Positions 16,221 to 24,620 of a DNA stretch of 64,000 nt are shown piece by piece. Numbering within the stretch: the stretch's first letter is position 1; each line of letters begins with the position of its first letter. The notes under the pieces are model-generated. The model saw only the letters and a list, made by a program, of their open reading frames with translations, did not search any database and was not told the DNA's origin. Origin of the DNA: Enterococcus canis NBRC 100695 (GTDB lineage Bacteria; Bacillota; Bacilli; Lactobacillales; Enterococcaceae). The DNA lies in the NCBI RefSeq assembly GCF_001544375.1, contig NZ_BCQJ01000002.1:1-64000 (forward strand). Reading direction: 5' to 3'. The translations under genes were made by a program, and so were the position numbers.

Positions 16221-17543
16221 CTATTTAGCGCTTAATTCTTTCTCATAGGCCATTTTATCTGCAATCTTGAAAAATAGCAGATAGACGAAATAGCTAAGAA
16301 TCATCATTAACAATTGGAAAACAGCCCATTTCCAACCGCCGCCTAACAACCCACTAATAATAATTGGTGTTCCCAGTGGTGTCGACACCCCCGTTAAATA
16401 AGGCAGAATTCCTGTAACTAGTCCAATATATGCAATCAACAAGGTCAAAAGCGGCATGATAATGAATGGAATAGCCAAGGTAAAATTCATAATGATTGGT
16501 AAACCGAAAAGAACCGGTTCGTTAATCCCAAACAAATTGGGGATAATCGCTAATTTTCCTAACACGCGATGCTGGTCAGCCTTACCTCGTATCATTAATA
16601 CAACCAAGCCTACAGTTCCACCGGCTCCCATAAATAGCACCATTGCGAACAAACTCATTGATACCAAATTAGGAATTGGTTCATTTGCATTAAATGCGGC
16701 TAAGTTCGCCATTTGCAATGGGTACCAGATACCTGCAAAAACACTGTAAATAACCATCGTCCCATGAACACCACAAATCCAAAGAATATGTGCCACCAAA
16801 ATTGCAATAAACATTGCAACAATACTGCCACCTAGATTCGCCAATGGCGCAGCAATGATTTTGAAAATAGCTGCATGAATCGAGCCAAACGGTGTTAGGA
16901 GCATTACGAAGCGCAGCGCCAACGCACAAAAGCCAATTACAATACCTGGAACCAGGCTAGAGAAGGATTTCGATACGGTTGGCGGAACACCATCAGGCAT
17001 TTTGATAGTCCAACCTTTTTGCTTGAAAGTAACATAAATTTTGGCGGTAGAAAGGGCGACGATAAAAGCACTGAATAAACCAGCGGCCCCTAGCCACTCT
17101 AACGGTAAAAAGTCAGATCCAGTTGGTACAACTCCCTCTGCTAAGGTAATATTATTGCTAGAAATGAAGGCTGAAATTGACTCAGCAACATTTCCTAAAG
17201 GCGTAATAATCAAAAAACTCATCAAAGCTAGTAGGCCCGCTGGCACGCCATCTGTTTTATGTGCTTCCGCAAATTTCATTGCAATTAAAAAAACAACATA
17301 TAAGGCTAATAAGTTCGTGGTAACCATTGTTAAAATTGGTGTAACCTCTTTCAATCTTGTTGCTACTAAAAAGTCTTGGTAGCCCTGGATTGGTAGTGCG
17401 TTCAAAATCCCCCCTATCGCTCCTACGATACTAACAGGTAATGCAGCGATTAACCCGTTTGTAATAGCTGAGATATACTTGTTTTCTTGTACTTTTGATG
17501 CAATTCCTTGTAGCTTTTCTTGAATAGCTTCCGATTTTTTCAT
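16221..17543 (-). CDS. PTS sugar permease, EIIC (lactose/cellobiose family), second copy
   Basis: A 440-residue EIIC with about ten membrane segments. The FGINEPVLFGLPIIMNF motif (near 345-360) and GAGGTVGLVVLMIRG before it mark the lactose/cellobiose/chitobiose group. It is clearly diverged from the other permease in this window, so it is not a recent duplicate. No EIIA, EIIB or glycosidase is nearby. A CcpA-type cre-like site and a palindrome lie upstream, suggesting catabolite repression plus a specific regulator. The AAGGGAG ribosome site lies 7 bases before the ATG. The convergent Mga-like gene is a candidate controller. Confidence 0.88.
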   Translation of the reverse strand: MKKSEAIQEKLQGIASKVQENKYISAITNGLIAALPVSIVGAIGGILNALPIQGYQDFLVATRLKEVTPILTMVTTNLLALYVVFLIAMKFAEAHKTDGVPAGLLALMSFLIITPLGNVAESISAFISSNNITLAEGVVPTGSDFLPLEWLGAAGLFSAFIVALSTAKIYVTFKQKGWTIKMPDGVPPTVSKSFSSLVPGIVIGFCALALRFVMLLTPFGSIHAAIFKIIAAPLANLGGSIVAMFIAILVAHILWICGVHGTMVIYSVFAGIWYPLQMANLAAFNANEPIPNLVSMSLFAMVLFMGAGGTVGLVVLMIRGKADQHRVLGKLAIIPNLFGINEPVLFGLPIIMNFTLAIPFIIMPLLTLLIAYIGLVTGILPYLTGVSTPLGTPIIISGLLGGGWKWAVFQLLMMILSYFVYLLFFKIADKMAYEKELSAK

Positions 17544-17569
17544 CTTTGTTCTCCCTTATTATTTTATTT

Positions 17570-17588
17570 AAACCAAGTTACTTGGTTT
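17570..17588 (-). promoter_or_regulatory. Palindrome in the EIIC leader
   Basis: A perfect AAACCAAG / CTTGGTTT inverted repeat with a 3-base spacer, 27 bases upstream of the EIIC ATG. It could be an operator or a short RNA hairpin close to the ribosome site. Confidence 0.5.
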
Positions 17589-17666
17589 CAACCTTTTTTA
17601 TTCTCTTCAACTAGGCCCTTTTCAGGCCAATTTGAGATTTTCAAAATCGCTTAATCATTCCTTATT

Positions 17667-17680
17667 TGTAAGCGTTTATT
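17667..17680 (+). promoter_or_regulatory. Putative cre site (CcpA)
   Basis: TGTAAGCGTTTATT matches the degenerate cre consensus TGWAARCGYTWNCW at 13 of 14 positions (T in place of C at position 13). It lies about 125 bases upstream of the EIIC start, a common location for catabolite control. Confidence 0.55.
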
Positions 17681-17911
17681 ACTATCCTAGTTTCACGTAT
17701 GTCTCCTGCTTGTTCAAGTTCACAAGGCGCATACTACTATGCAGAAATTGATCAACTTTTCGTGAAGGTATTCAGGCAGCTATTCGGACAGTCGTTATTT
17801 AAAAAGCTGCTGTTAAAGAAATTTTCAAGCTAACCGTTTTGTGACACCAACTTTCCTTTTCTTGCTTAACAGAATTAGACAATAACGAGCTAAGTGAAAA
17901 ATGAATACAAA

Positions 17912-17961
17912 AAATAGGCCTCTAACTCTCTCCTTACAAGGTCAAGATGCCTAGCCTATTT
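17912..17961 (-). terminator. Terminator-like hairpin with a long loop
   Basis: AAATAGGC (17912-17919) pairs with GCCTATTT (17954-17961) around a 34-base loop. On the minus strand a TTTTTTGT tract follows. No gene is recognised upstream of it on that strand, so it may end an unannotated transcript or be a relic. Confidence 0.4.
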
Positions 17962-17979
17962 GTGTAATACTACTTATGC

Positions 17980-18004
17980 TGATGAATCGAAAAATGATTC
18001 ATCA
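17980..18004. repeat. Perfect 9-base inverted repeat
   Basis: TGATGAATC (17980-17988) and GATTCATCA (17996-18004) are separated by an AT-rich 7-base loop. There is no T run of terminator quality. It could be an operator or a hairpin in an untranslated transcript. Confidence 0.4.
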
Positions 18005-18103
18005 ACCCTCTTTTCTGCTATAACAAATATATCGTTCTCTAGCATGACTGAATCACGACAAAACTACTTGCACAGAGAACGTTGTGCTACCTGTATCCCC
18101 CCG

Positions 18104-18128
18104 TTTCTTCGGTTTGTCTTCATCTCAT
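18104..18128. repeat. lepA 3'-end-like fragment, copy 2
   Basis: Starts with TTTCTTCGGTT, identical to the lepA stop region, and continues with 10 of the next 14 bases matching lepA. It has the same orientation as the real lepA end. It lies in gene-poor DNA about 1.35 kb from lepA. Confidence 0.35.
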
Positions 18129-18475
18129 ATTGATTATTGAACTTCCTTCAATAAACATTTCTTACAAATATTTTCAAATCAATTTTTTCTAAGAAGCTTT
18201 TATAGTAAATGCTATTCTAAATCCATAGTAAAGAACGAATCTTTTTTCTATTTCTCAAATTCTCTTTTTGAAATCCGTCTTATATTCAATCCTACATGGT
18301 GATTTTGGCACTCCTATGATTAAAGGCCCCCATACAGTTTTAAAAAAGCTTTGAGTCTATCCGCATCCCATAAGACTTATTACTAAATCTTAAGTTGAAA
18401 TAGTATTAATATAGTAAATATAGATAATACTCGTTTTGAAATCGAACATACGAATTAAATTTGGAGGGGTTTAGG

Positions 18476-18790
18476 ATGAAAAAATTTTGCAAATTTGGGA
18501 AATTACAAGCAACTTTGGGAAATGGGGAAAAGCTATTAAAAATACTCCTGAAAGCGTCTGAACAATTAAAAACCGTTGACTCCTGCTTTTGTTATATCGT
18601 AGGGATGAATGAAGATGAACCTGATGCTGTGTATGTCTATGAGGTATGGGAAAATAAAGAGGCGCATGCGGACTCTTTAAAGCTTGATATCGTGAAAGAA
18701 TTGATTATAGAGGCTGGCCCAATATTAGCACCGTCTAAATCGGCTAATTTTCCTGACTTAACTATTTTTGGAGGAAAAGCATCTTTGTAG
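18476..18790 (+). CDS. ABM-domain protein (putative quinol monooxygenase family)
   Basis: A 104-residue protein of the antibiotic biosynthesis monooxygenase fold. The pattern is a strand, an ATLGNGEKLLKILLKA helix, a DAVYVYEVWENKEAHADSL strand-helix (VYEVWENKEAH is the recognisable core) and a C-terminal LTIFGG strand. Family members act as small ferredoxin-like dimers on quinones or haem, or have unknown substrates. The start is the ATG at 18476, preceded by GGAGGGG with about 6 bases of spacing; an in-frame TTG five codons earlier overlaps that ribosome site. It stands alone in an AT-rich region with lepA-like fragments on either side. Confidence 0.7.
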   Translation: MKKFCKFGKLQATLGNGEKLLKILLKASEQLKTVDSCFCYIVGMNEDEPDAVYVYEVWENKEAHADSLKLDIVKELIIEAGPILAPSKSANFPDLTIFGGKASL

Positions 18791-19365
18791 CTTTTAAAGT
18801 ATAATTCTGACTTTCTACGTTTATATTCCAACTTGCAAATTAAAAACTCCTTTCATTGTAAAAACGTCTAAAGGACCGTTCAACATGAAAGAAGTTTTTT
18901 ATTATATTCAATTAATTAGTTTCCGTTGCTAGTTAATATGTCTCTAAAATGGCGATTTATTCGATGGCTTCTATTAGTAACACCAAGCCAGCCGACATTG
19001 AAAACCAGAATTGTCCCCACCTAAATATACTGAAAATCGCTCTATCCTTTCAGTCAACTGAATGTATTAGCTCAGTAGGGAGCACATAATCAATTTTAAC
19101 GCGAGCATGGACATTAATTTCAACGCTTAATTCAAAGACTGCTAATAGGATAAATTCGCTAGCATAAAATATTTTGTGTAAATGAATGGAAAAATTTGAT
19201 TTAATAGGGTTTTGCACTAGAAAAAAAGTTATTTTTTCGGTTCAAGCTCATCCATTTTGGAACGGCCATGAATATGTTCACGTGACGAAAAAAATGCGAA
19301 CTGAAGCTGTCGATATTTTCGCCCAACGAATAAAGAAATCTTCTATGCAATAGCTTCGTTTTCAT
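18791..19365. other. AT-rich non-coding region with an eroded lepA fragment
   Basis: Between the ABM gene and the lepA terminator no credible gene was found. The only recognisable content is a degenerate copy of the lepA 3' end at 19231-19272. A weak tRNA D-arm-like string near 19070 was considered and rejected. Confidence 0.5.
19231..19272 (-). repeat. Eroded duplicate of the lepA 3' end
   Basis: About 42 bases align to the last 43 bases of lepA (19463-19505) at roughly 86 percent identity, with five substitutions and one single-base deletion. Translated, both give FMAV followed by a Lys-Met/Glu-rich tail, but the copy is frameshifted. It has the same orientation as lepA and lies 232 bases beyond its stop. 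Confidence 0.7.
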
Positions 19366-19397
19366 AAAAATATCCGCCCTATTTTTTTCTAGGGCGG
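19366..19397 (-). terminator. Terminator of lepA
   Basis: CCGCCCTA (19374-19381) pairs with TAGGGCGG (19390-19397), and on the minus strand the stem is followed by ATATTTTT. It is about 65 bases beyond the lepA stop. The right arm is directly repeated at 19401-19408. Confidence 0.75.
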
Positions 19398-19460
19398 ACA
19401 TAGGGCGGACAAAGTTATGAAAGCAGTTGCTCTATTTCAATTGTTTTCAAAAGTTCCTTG

Positions 19461-21296
19461 CTATTTCTTCGGTTCATCCTCATCCATTTTCAGAACAGCC
19501 ATGAAGGCTTCTTGAGGGACTTCCACTGAACCAATTTGTTTCATGCGTTTTTTCCCTTCTTTTTGCTTTTCAAGCAATTTCCGTTTTCGGGAAACATCCC
19601 CGCCGTAACACTTAGCCAAAACGTTTTTACGCAAAGCCTTGATATCAGAACGGGCCACGATTTTCTGACCGATAGCCGCTTGAATCGGCACTTCGAATTG
19701 TTGACGCGGAATCAATTTTCGTAATTTTTCTACGATGGCTTTCCCGCGTTCATAAGCAAAATCACGGTGAACGATAAAGCTCAAGGCATCGACTTTTTCA
19801 GCGTTCAGCAAGATATCCATCTTGACCAGCTTGCTTGTGCGGTAGCCAGCCATTTCATAATCTAACGAAGCATAGCCTTTGGTGCTGGATTTTAACTTAT
19901 CAAAAAAGTCAAAGACGATTTCAGATAGCGGAATTTCGTATACCACATTGACCCGGTAATCATCCAAATAATCCATCGTAATGAACTCGCCACGTTTCCG
20001 TTGTGAAAGATCCATCACTGCACCCACATAGTCATTAGGCACCATGATTTGGGCTTTTACGTAAGGTTCTTCAACACTTTGGATCGAAACAGGTTCTGGA
20101 AAATCAGCTGGATTATCGACAACAACAACAGAGCCATCGGTTTTATTTACATGATAGATAACGGATGGTGCTGTGGTGATTAATTCAAGGTTGAATTCTC
20201 GTTCCAAACGTTCTTGGACCACGTCCATGTGCAGTAAGCCTAAGAAACCACAGCGGAAACCAAATCCTAAGGCTTGTGAAGTTTCCGGTTCAAACTGTAA
20301 AGCTGCATCATTTAATTGTAATTTTTCTAGTGCTTCCCGCAAATCATTATAGCGGGACGTATCAATTGGATATAACCCACAATAAACCATTGGATTCATT
20401 TTACGATAGCCTGGTAAGGCCTCAGTAGCTGGATTGCTGGCTAAAGTCACAGTGTCCCCGACCCGGGTATCCTGGACAGTCTTGATGCTGGCTGTGATAT
20501 ATCCAACATCCCCGACCATCAAGAAGTCACGCGCGATGGCTTTTGGTGAGAAGACCCCTACTTCGGTTACTTCAAAGGTTTTGCCGTTGCTCATCAATTG
20601 GATTTTATCACCAGGTTTTACAACTCCATCCATCACCCGGACGTTTAGCACAACACCGCGATAGCTGTCATAGATTGAGTCAAAAATTAGGGCTTTTAAA
20701 GGTGCATCTAAATCACCCGCTGGTGCTGGCACGTACTCAACGATTTGCTCCAAAATATCTTCGATACCAATTCCCGCTTTGGCGCTGGCTAAGACTGCTT
20801 CGCTGGCGTCGATACCAATCACGTCTTCGATTTCTTTGCGAACGCGCTCTGGATCAGCAGCTGGCAAATCAATTTTATTGATGACTGGTAAAATTTCCAG
20901 GTCATTATCAAGGGCTAAATAAACGTTGGCTAGCGTTTGCGCTTCGATTCCCTGAGCCGCATCGACTACTAGAACAGCCCCTTCACAGGCAGCTAAACTA
21001 CGAGATACCTCATAAGTAAAATCGACGTGTCCTGGCGTATCAATTAAGTGGAAAATATACGTTTCTCCGTTTTTCGCTGTGTAGTTCAGCTCAACAGCAT
21101 TCAATTTGATGGTGATGCCCCGTTCCCGTTCTAAATCCATCGAGTCTAGCAACTGATCTTGCATTTCCCGACTGGTCACGGTATGGGTTTGTTCTAAAAT
21201 TCGATCGGCAAGGGTAGATTTCCCGTGGTCGATATGGGCGATGATTGAAAAATTACGAATCATCTCCTGCCGTTTTTTCATGTCATTTATATTCAT
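19461..21296 (-). CDS. lepA: Elongation factor 4 (LepA), ribosome back-translocating GTPase
   Basis: A 611-residue translational GTPase. The G motifs are AHIDHGKST (G1), DTPGHVDF (G3) and NKIDLP (G4), followed by EF-G-like domains II, III and V and the LepA-specific C-terminal domain ([18 protein letters not shown], then a Lys-rich stretch). It acts on stalled or mistranslocated ribosomes. The start is the ATG after AGGAGA (4-base spacing), giving [18 protein letters not shown], and not one nine codons upstream. The 3' end is unusual in that fragments resembling it recur three times in the adjacent 5 kb. Confidence 0.97.
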   Translation of the reverse strand: MNINDMKKRQEMIRNFSIIAHIDHGKSTLADRILEQTHTVTSREMQDQLLDSMDLERERGITIKLNAVELNYTAKNGETYIFHLIDTPGHVDFTYEVSRSLAACEGAVLVVDAAQGIEAQTLANVYLALDNDLEILPVINKIDLPAADPERVRKEIEDVIGIDASEAVLASAKAGIGIEDILEQIVEYVPAPAGDLDAPLKALIFDSIYDSYRGVVLNVRVMDGVVKPGDKIQLMSNGKTFEVTEVGVFSPKAIARDFLMVGDVGYITASIKTVQDTRVGDTVTLASNPATEALPGYRKMNPMVYCGLYPIDTSRYNDLREALEKLQLNDAALQFEPETSQALGFGFRCGFLGLLHMDVVQERLEREFNLELITTAPSVIYHVNKTDGSVVVVDNPADFPEPVSIQSVEEPYVKAQIMVPNDYVGAVMDLSQRKRGEFITMDYLDDYRVNVVYEIPLSEIVFDFFDKLKSSTKGYASLDYEMAGYRTSKLVKMDILLNAEKVDALSFIVHRDFAYERGKAIVEKLRKLIPRQQFEVPIQAAIGQKIVARSDIKALRKNVLAKCYGGDVSRKRKLLEKQKEGKKRMKQIGSVEVPQEAFMAVLKMDEDEPKK

Positions 21297-21328
21297 TTGT
21301 TCTCCTACCTTTCGATTCAGCACTTCCC

Positions 21329-21357
21329 ATTATAACAACCTTCTAGACCATTGAAAA
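21329..21357 (-). promoter_or_regulatory. Promoter of lepA
   Basis: TATAAT (21329-21334) and TTTTCA (21352-21357) are separated by 17 bases on the minus strand, 33 bases before the lepA ATG. Confidence 0.5.
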
Positions 21358-21374
21358 GCACTTATTCAAAAGGT

Positions 21375-22079
21375 TCACTTCCGCTTTTCACCTTGGTAGC
21401 TGACCCATCCAGGTGTGTAACCGGCACCGATACCGATCTTTAGTGAAGGAATGTTACTGGACCAGGTAGAATAAAAAGGTAAAAAGCCGCGCCGTTCAAT
21501 TTCCGAAGTCAGGCTGCGCACTAAATATGCCCCTAATCCCTTGCCACGATAAGGCTCATAAGTATCGACCCCCACCTTCCAAAGCTTGCCTTGATTATTA
21601 GCTCCAGCAACAGCTGCCAACTCATCGCGATAAAAAGCAGCATAAGCCAGTTGATCATGATGACGGTCTAAAGAATAGTCCAAGCCTGAGTATTCATAAA
21701 GGTCCGTGATATCCTCTTCAAAATAACGGAAATAATACCCCTGTTTTGTATAACTCTGAGCAATTTGTCCTAAGGGATTGGGGTGAATCAGGTGCATATT
21801 TTCACCGGTTAATACGCCGCCTGCCTCCACTAACATATCGCTGATTTTCCGCAAAATTGACCCGTGCATCAGTTCAGAGGATGGCGTCCCTTCGAAGATT
21901 TTCATTTTATCTAAAAGCGGCGCTTCACCAAAAAAAGCCGTCCCGCGGCCAAAGGTGACCATTTCAAAAAAGCGAGTATCACTTTCGATAAAGTGGTGCT
22001 CTTGACTACTGAAAACAGTTGGCTCTACCTCGTAAATTTTTGCAAGTTCTGTTTGGATCGCTTGTAGTTTATTTTTCAT
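21375..22079 (-). CDS. GNAT-family N-acetyltransferase
   Basis: A 234-residue protein with a C-terminal GNAT domain (about 120-230). Its acetyl-CoA loop is YRGKGLGAYLVRSL, which fits the R/Q-x-x-G-x-G/A pattern, followed by a YSTWSSNIPSLKIGIGAGY segment. The N-terminal half is less conserved and may select substrate. The substrate is unknown. It lies 78 bases upstream of lepA on the same strand and is divergent from an Eis-like acetyltransferase. Confidence 0.8.
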   Translation of the reverse strand: MKNKLQAIQTELAKIYEVEPTVFSSQEHHFIESDTRFFEMVTFGRGTAFFGEAPLLDKMKIFEGTPSSELMHGSILRKISDMLVEAGGVLTGENMHLIHPNPLGQIAQSYTKQGYYFRYFEEDITDLYEYSGLDYSLDRHHDQLAYAAFYRDELAAVAGANNQGKLWKVGVDTYEPYRGKGLGAYLVRSLTSEIERRGFLPFYSTWSSNIPSLKIGIGAGYTPGWVSYQGEKRK

Positions 22080-22150
22080 GGCGTTCCCTCCCCTTTTTAT
22101 AATAAACGAGCGGCCTTGAAGGTACCAGTAGAAACACTTTTGCCAGAATC

Positions 22151-22159
22151 TGCTATACT
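22151..22159 (+). promoter_or_regulatory. Extended -10 promoter of the Eis-like gene
   Basis: TGCTATACT contains TGn and a 5-of-6 -10 hexamer, 20 bases before the ATG. No good -35 was seen. Confidence 0.45.
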
Positions 22160-22178
22160 AAACTAAAGGAGTGAAACT

Positions 22179-23396
22179 ATGACATCAGATAAAATTCGTC
22201 AAGAATTAGTCTTGCGTCCGGTGGAAGAAAAGGACGTGAAACAATTCAATGAACTGCTGACGTATGTCTTTCAATTTACTGAACAAGACTTGGAAGAAAG
22301 CGGCTATGAGAGCAAACGGGAACTAATCAAATCAAAACAACCTATTTTAGAATTATCCGAGGTTTTTGGCTGGTTCCATCAAGACCAGCTGGTTTCGCAA
22401 ATTGCCATTTATCCATGCGAGGTCAACATCCACGGCAGCCTTTATAAAATGGGGGGCGTCACCGGTGTTGGGACTTATCCTGAATATGCCAACATGGGCT
22501 TAATGAATGACTTAATCAAGCGGGCTTTAGCGAAGATGCGGGACAGCCAACAATGGATCTCTTATCTTTATCCTTACAGTATTCCCTACTACCGCCGCAA
22601 AGGTTGGGAGATCATGTCGGACAAGCTTTCCTTTAAAATCCGCGACACGCAATTACCAAAAACGGTGGAAGTTGGCGGCATGGTGGAACGTCAACCGGTC
22701 GATCACGAAGACGTCTTTACCGTTTATGCTAAATTTGCCCGGGAAAATCATGGTGCTTTGATTCGCAGTGAGTTTAATTGGGAGGAATATTGGCGTTTTG
22801 AAAATGAAGAAGAACGAACCGCTGCCATTTATTACGACCAAAAGGGTGTACCCCAAGGCGTATTGTTTTATTGGGTTGCCGAAGAAATCTTCCATGTAAA
22901 GGAAATGTTCTATTTAAATCAAGAGGCTCGCAATGGTCTCTGGAATTTTATTAGCGCTCACTTCTCAATGGTTTATTGGGTTGAAGGTGATATTTATAAG
23001 AACGAACCGCTGGCTTTTCTGCTAGACGACAGTCAAATCAAAGAACAAATCGAGCCTTACTTTATGGCACGCATCGTGGATGTAGAAGAATTTCTCAAAG
23101 CCTATCCTTTTGTCCCAGGCGAGCGTCCTTTCCATTTTGTTGTAACCGACTCGCAGGCCGAATGGAATAATGGCCCTTTTGCGCTAAGTTGGCAGGATGG
23201 CGCCTTACAGGTGACACGGGAGACCTTAGGGGAACCTGTTTATCTCTCGATTCAAACGCTGACTTGTCTTTTGATGAACTATCGGCGGGCCTCCTATTTA
23301 GCCCGCATCGAACGGTTACAGACCAATAAAGCTACCTTGAAACTACTGGAGGCCATCTGTCCAGATCAAGAAGCCTATTTTAGTGACTATTTTTAA
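22179..23396 (+). CDS. Eis-like GNAT acetyltransferase with SCP2-type C-terminus
   Basis: A 405-residue protein of the Eis class. An N-terminal GNAT domain (about 1-150) has GGVTGVGTYPEYANMGLMNDLI as its acetyl-CoA-binding region and PYSIPYYRRKGWE at its end. A second GNAT-like domain follows, then a sterol-carrier-like C-terminal domain (about 295-405). Eis proteins acetylate amines, including aminoglycosides in mycobacteria; here the substrate is unknown. AAAGGAG lies 8 bases before the ATG. It heads a three-gene plus-strand set with a deoxyribosyltransferase-like gene and a YjdF-like gene. Confidence 0.82.
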   Translation: MTSDKIRQELVLRPVEEKDVKQFNELLTYVFQFTEQDLEESGYESKRELIKSKQPILELSEVFGWFHQDQLVSQIAIYPCEVNIHGSLYKMGGVTGVGTYPEYANMGLMNDLIKRALAKMRDSQQWISYLYPYSIPYYRRKGWEIMSDKLSFKIRDTQLPKTVEVGGMVERQPVDHEDVFTVYAKFARENHGALIRSEFNWEEYWRFENEEERTAAIYYDQKGVPQGVLFYWVAEEIFHVKEMFYLNQEARNGLWNFISAHFSMVYWVEGDIYKNEPLAFLLDDSQIKEQIEPYFMARIVDVEEFLKAYPFVPGERPFHFVVTDSQAEWNNGPFALSWQDGALQVTRETLGEPVYLSIQTLTCLLMNYRRASYLARIERLQTNKATLKLLEAICPDQEAYFSDYF

Positions 23397-23414
23397 TCAA
23401 TTGGAGGAAACATC

Positions 23415-23894
23415 ATGCATATTTACTACGCTGCCCCATTATTTTCCCATGCTGAACAACAATACAATACTTTTTTGGTGCAAAAAATTCGCGAGCACTA
23501 TCCCAATCTGACCCTCTATGCCCCACAAGAAAATGAGGCCATCAATGATAAAACAGCTTACGCTGACAGCAAAATGATCGCTAAAGCTGATACAGATGAA
23601 GTTTTAGCCAGTGATTTAATGATCGCCGTTTTAGATGGTTTAGTGATTGATCCGGGTGTTGCCAGTGAAATCGGTGTCGCCTATGCAAAGGGTATTCCGG
23701 TGATTGGGCTCTATACTGACAGCCGGCAGCAAGGAGGCCAGCATCCGCAAAAAATTGCGGCTTTGCAAGAGATAGCCGAAAATCAATTTCATTATCTGAA
23801 CCTGTATACTACGGGCTTAATTAAACTGAATGGCACAATCGTAAACTCAGAAGCAGCGCTTTTGACGGCGATTGCCGATTATGTAAGGGAGTGA
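23415..23894 (+). CDS. Nucleoside 2-deoxyribosyltransferase family protein
   Basis: A 159-residue protein. It starts MHIYYAAPLFSHAEQQYN, the family's N-terminal strand and substrate loop, and contains SDLMIAVLDGLVIDPGVASEIGVAYA (as ASDLMIAVLDG and DPGVASEIGVAYA) with the probable nucleophilic Glu in the ASEIG turn. Such enzymes move 2-deoxyribose between purine and pyrimidine bases in nucleoside salvage, although some relatives are hydrolases. GGAGG stands 7 bases before the ATG, 18 bases after the Eis-like stop codon. Confidence 0.85.
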   Translation: MHIYYAAPLFSHAEQQYNTFLVQKIREHYPNLTLYAPQENEAINDKTAYADSKMIAKADTDEVLASDLMIAVLDGLVIDPGVASEIGVAYAKGIPVIGLYTDSRQQGGQHPQKIAALQEIAENQFHYLNLYTTGLIKLNGTIVNSEAALLTAIADYVRE

Positions 23895-23898
23895 TTTG

Positions 23899-24567
23899 AT
23901 GGAATTTCATGACAAAATGGAAAAACGGTTTTTTCAGTTTCTTGTCGTATTTGGGATTGGCACGCTATTAGTCAATATCGTGCGCATTTTTACCTCAGAG
24001 CCTAGCAGTCAGTATCAATTACTGACTTTGGAGATGGTAGCTGGTATTCTAATCATCTTTTTGCCAATGCTTTTCACTAAAGTTACTGGCTTAGTTTTTC
24101 CCAAGATGGTTCGCCTTTATTATTGGTTTTTCTTATGGATTTCAGTTTTTTTAGGAACTGGTTTGCGAATGATCTTAATCGTCCCTTTTTGGGATAAAAT
24201 TTTACATGCTGTCAGTCCGATGCTTTTAGTGGCGGTGGGCTATGCATTGATTGGCTTCTATTTGAAAAAAATCGATCAAACGCAAGTTAGTCCGTGGCTT
24301 TATATTATTTTTGGTTTTGCCTTTGCTGGGGTTTGCGGCGTCTTTTGGGAATTTTGGGAATTCACTTGCGACCAATTCTTCAATATGAACTTACAGCGCT
24401 ATATGACAGAGGCTGGTCAACCCTACATCGGGCGCGCAGCCTTGATGGATACCATGGGTGACCTACTTACCAATACACTGGGAGCTTTGATTTTGACGGT
24501 TTATAGTTTTATCAAACGTAAAGACCCGAATTATTTCCCACAATATGCCTTTAAAGAAAAAGCCTAA
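23899..24567 (+). CDS. YjdF-like (DUF2238) membrane protein
   Basis: A 222-residue protein with about six membrane helices. It carries polar signature segments WDKILHAVSPMLL, GVFWEFWEFTCDQFF and ALMDTMGDLLTNTLGAL, which match the acidic, Asn-containing helix patterns of the DUF2238/YjdF family. The function is unknown. The ATG at 23899 was chosen over the adjacent TTG because AAGGGAG lies 8 bases upstream. It ends at a bidirectional terminator shared with clpB. Confidence 0.68.
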   Translation: MEFHDKMEKRFFQFLVVFGIGTLLVNIVRIFTSEPSSQYQLLTLEMVAGILIIFLPMLFTKVTGLVFPKMVRLYYWFFLWISVFLGTGLRMILIVPFWDKILHAVSPMLLVAVGYALIGFYLKKIDQTQVSPWLYIIFGFAFAGVCGVFWEFWEFTCDQFFNMNLQRYMTEAGQPYIGRAALMDTMGDLLTNTLGALILTVYSFIKRKDPNYFPQYAFKEKA

Positions 24568-24615
24568 AAATGGCCCTACAACGTAAGTTTTAACTAACGT
24601 TGTGGGGCCATTTTT
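24566..24615. terminator. Bidirectional terminator between the YjdF-like gene and clpB
   Basis: A long stem (24566-24584 with 24597-24615) pairs AAAAATGGCCC and ACGTT-type arms with one or two mismatches and has T runs on both strands. It lies between convergent stop codons. Confidence 0.9.
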
Positions 24616-24620
24616 CGTGT

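Larger units (their letters stand above)
17689..18475. other. AT-rich gene-poor stretch upstream of the ABM-fold gene
   Basis: Nearly 800 bases without a convincing coding frame on either strand. It contains a long-loop hairpin (17912-17961), a perfect short inverted repeat (17980-18004) and a fragment resembling the lepA 3' end (18104-18128). The rest is AT-rich sequence in which I see nothing specific. The composition suggests eroded accessory DNA. Confidence 0.5.

Noticed and set aside
19068-19090. tRNA D-arm-like string (TTAGCTCAGTAGGGAGCA)
   Set aside because: No acceptor stem, anticodon arm or T-loop GGTTCGAA-type sequence follows at the right distance, so no tRNA can be folded.
19201-19401. 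Minus-strand 66-codon open frame beyond lepA
   Set aside because: It starts within the lepA terminator hairpin and its similarity to LepA is confined to the eroded 42-base duplicate; treated as a relic and not a gene.
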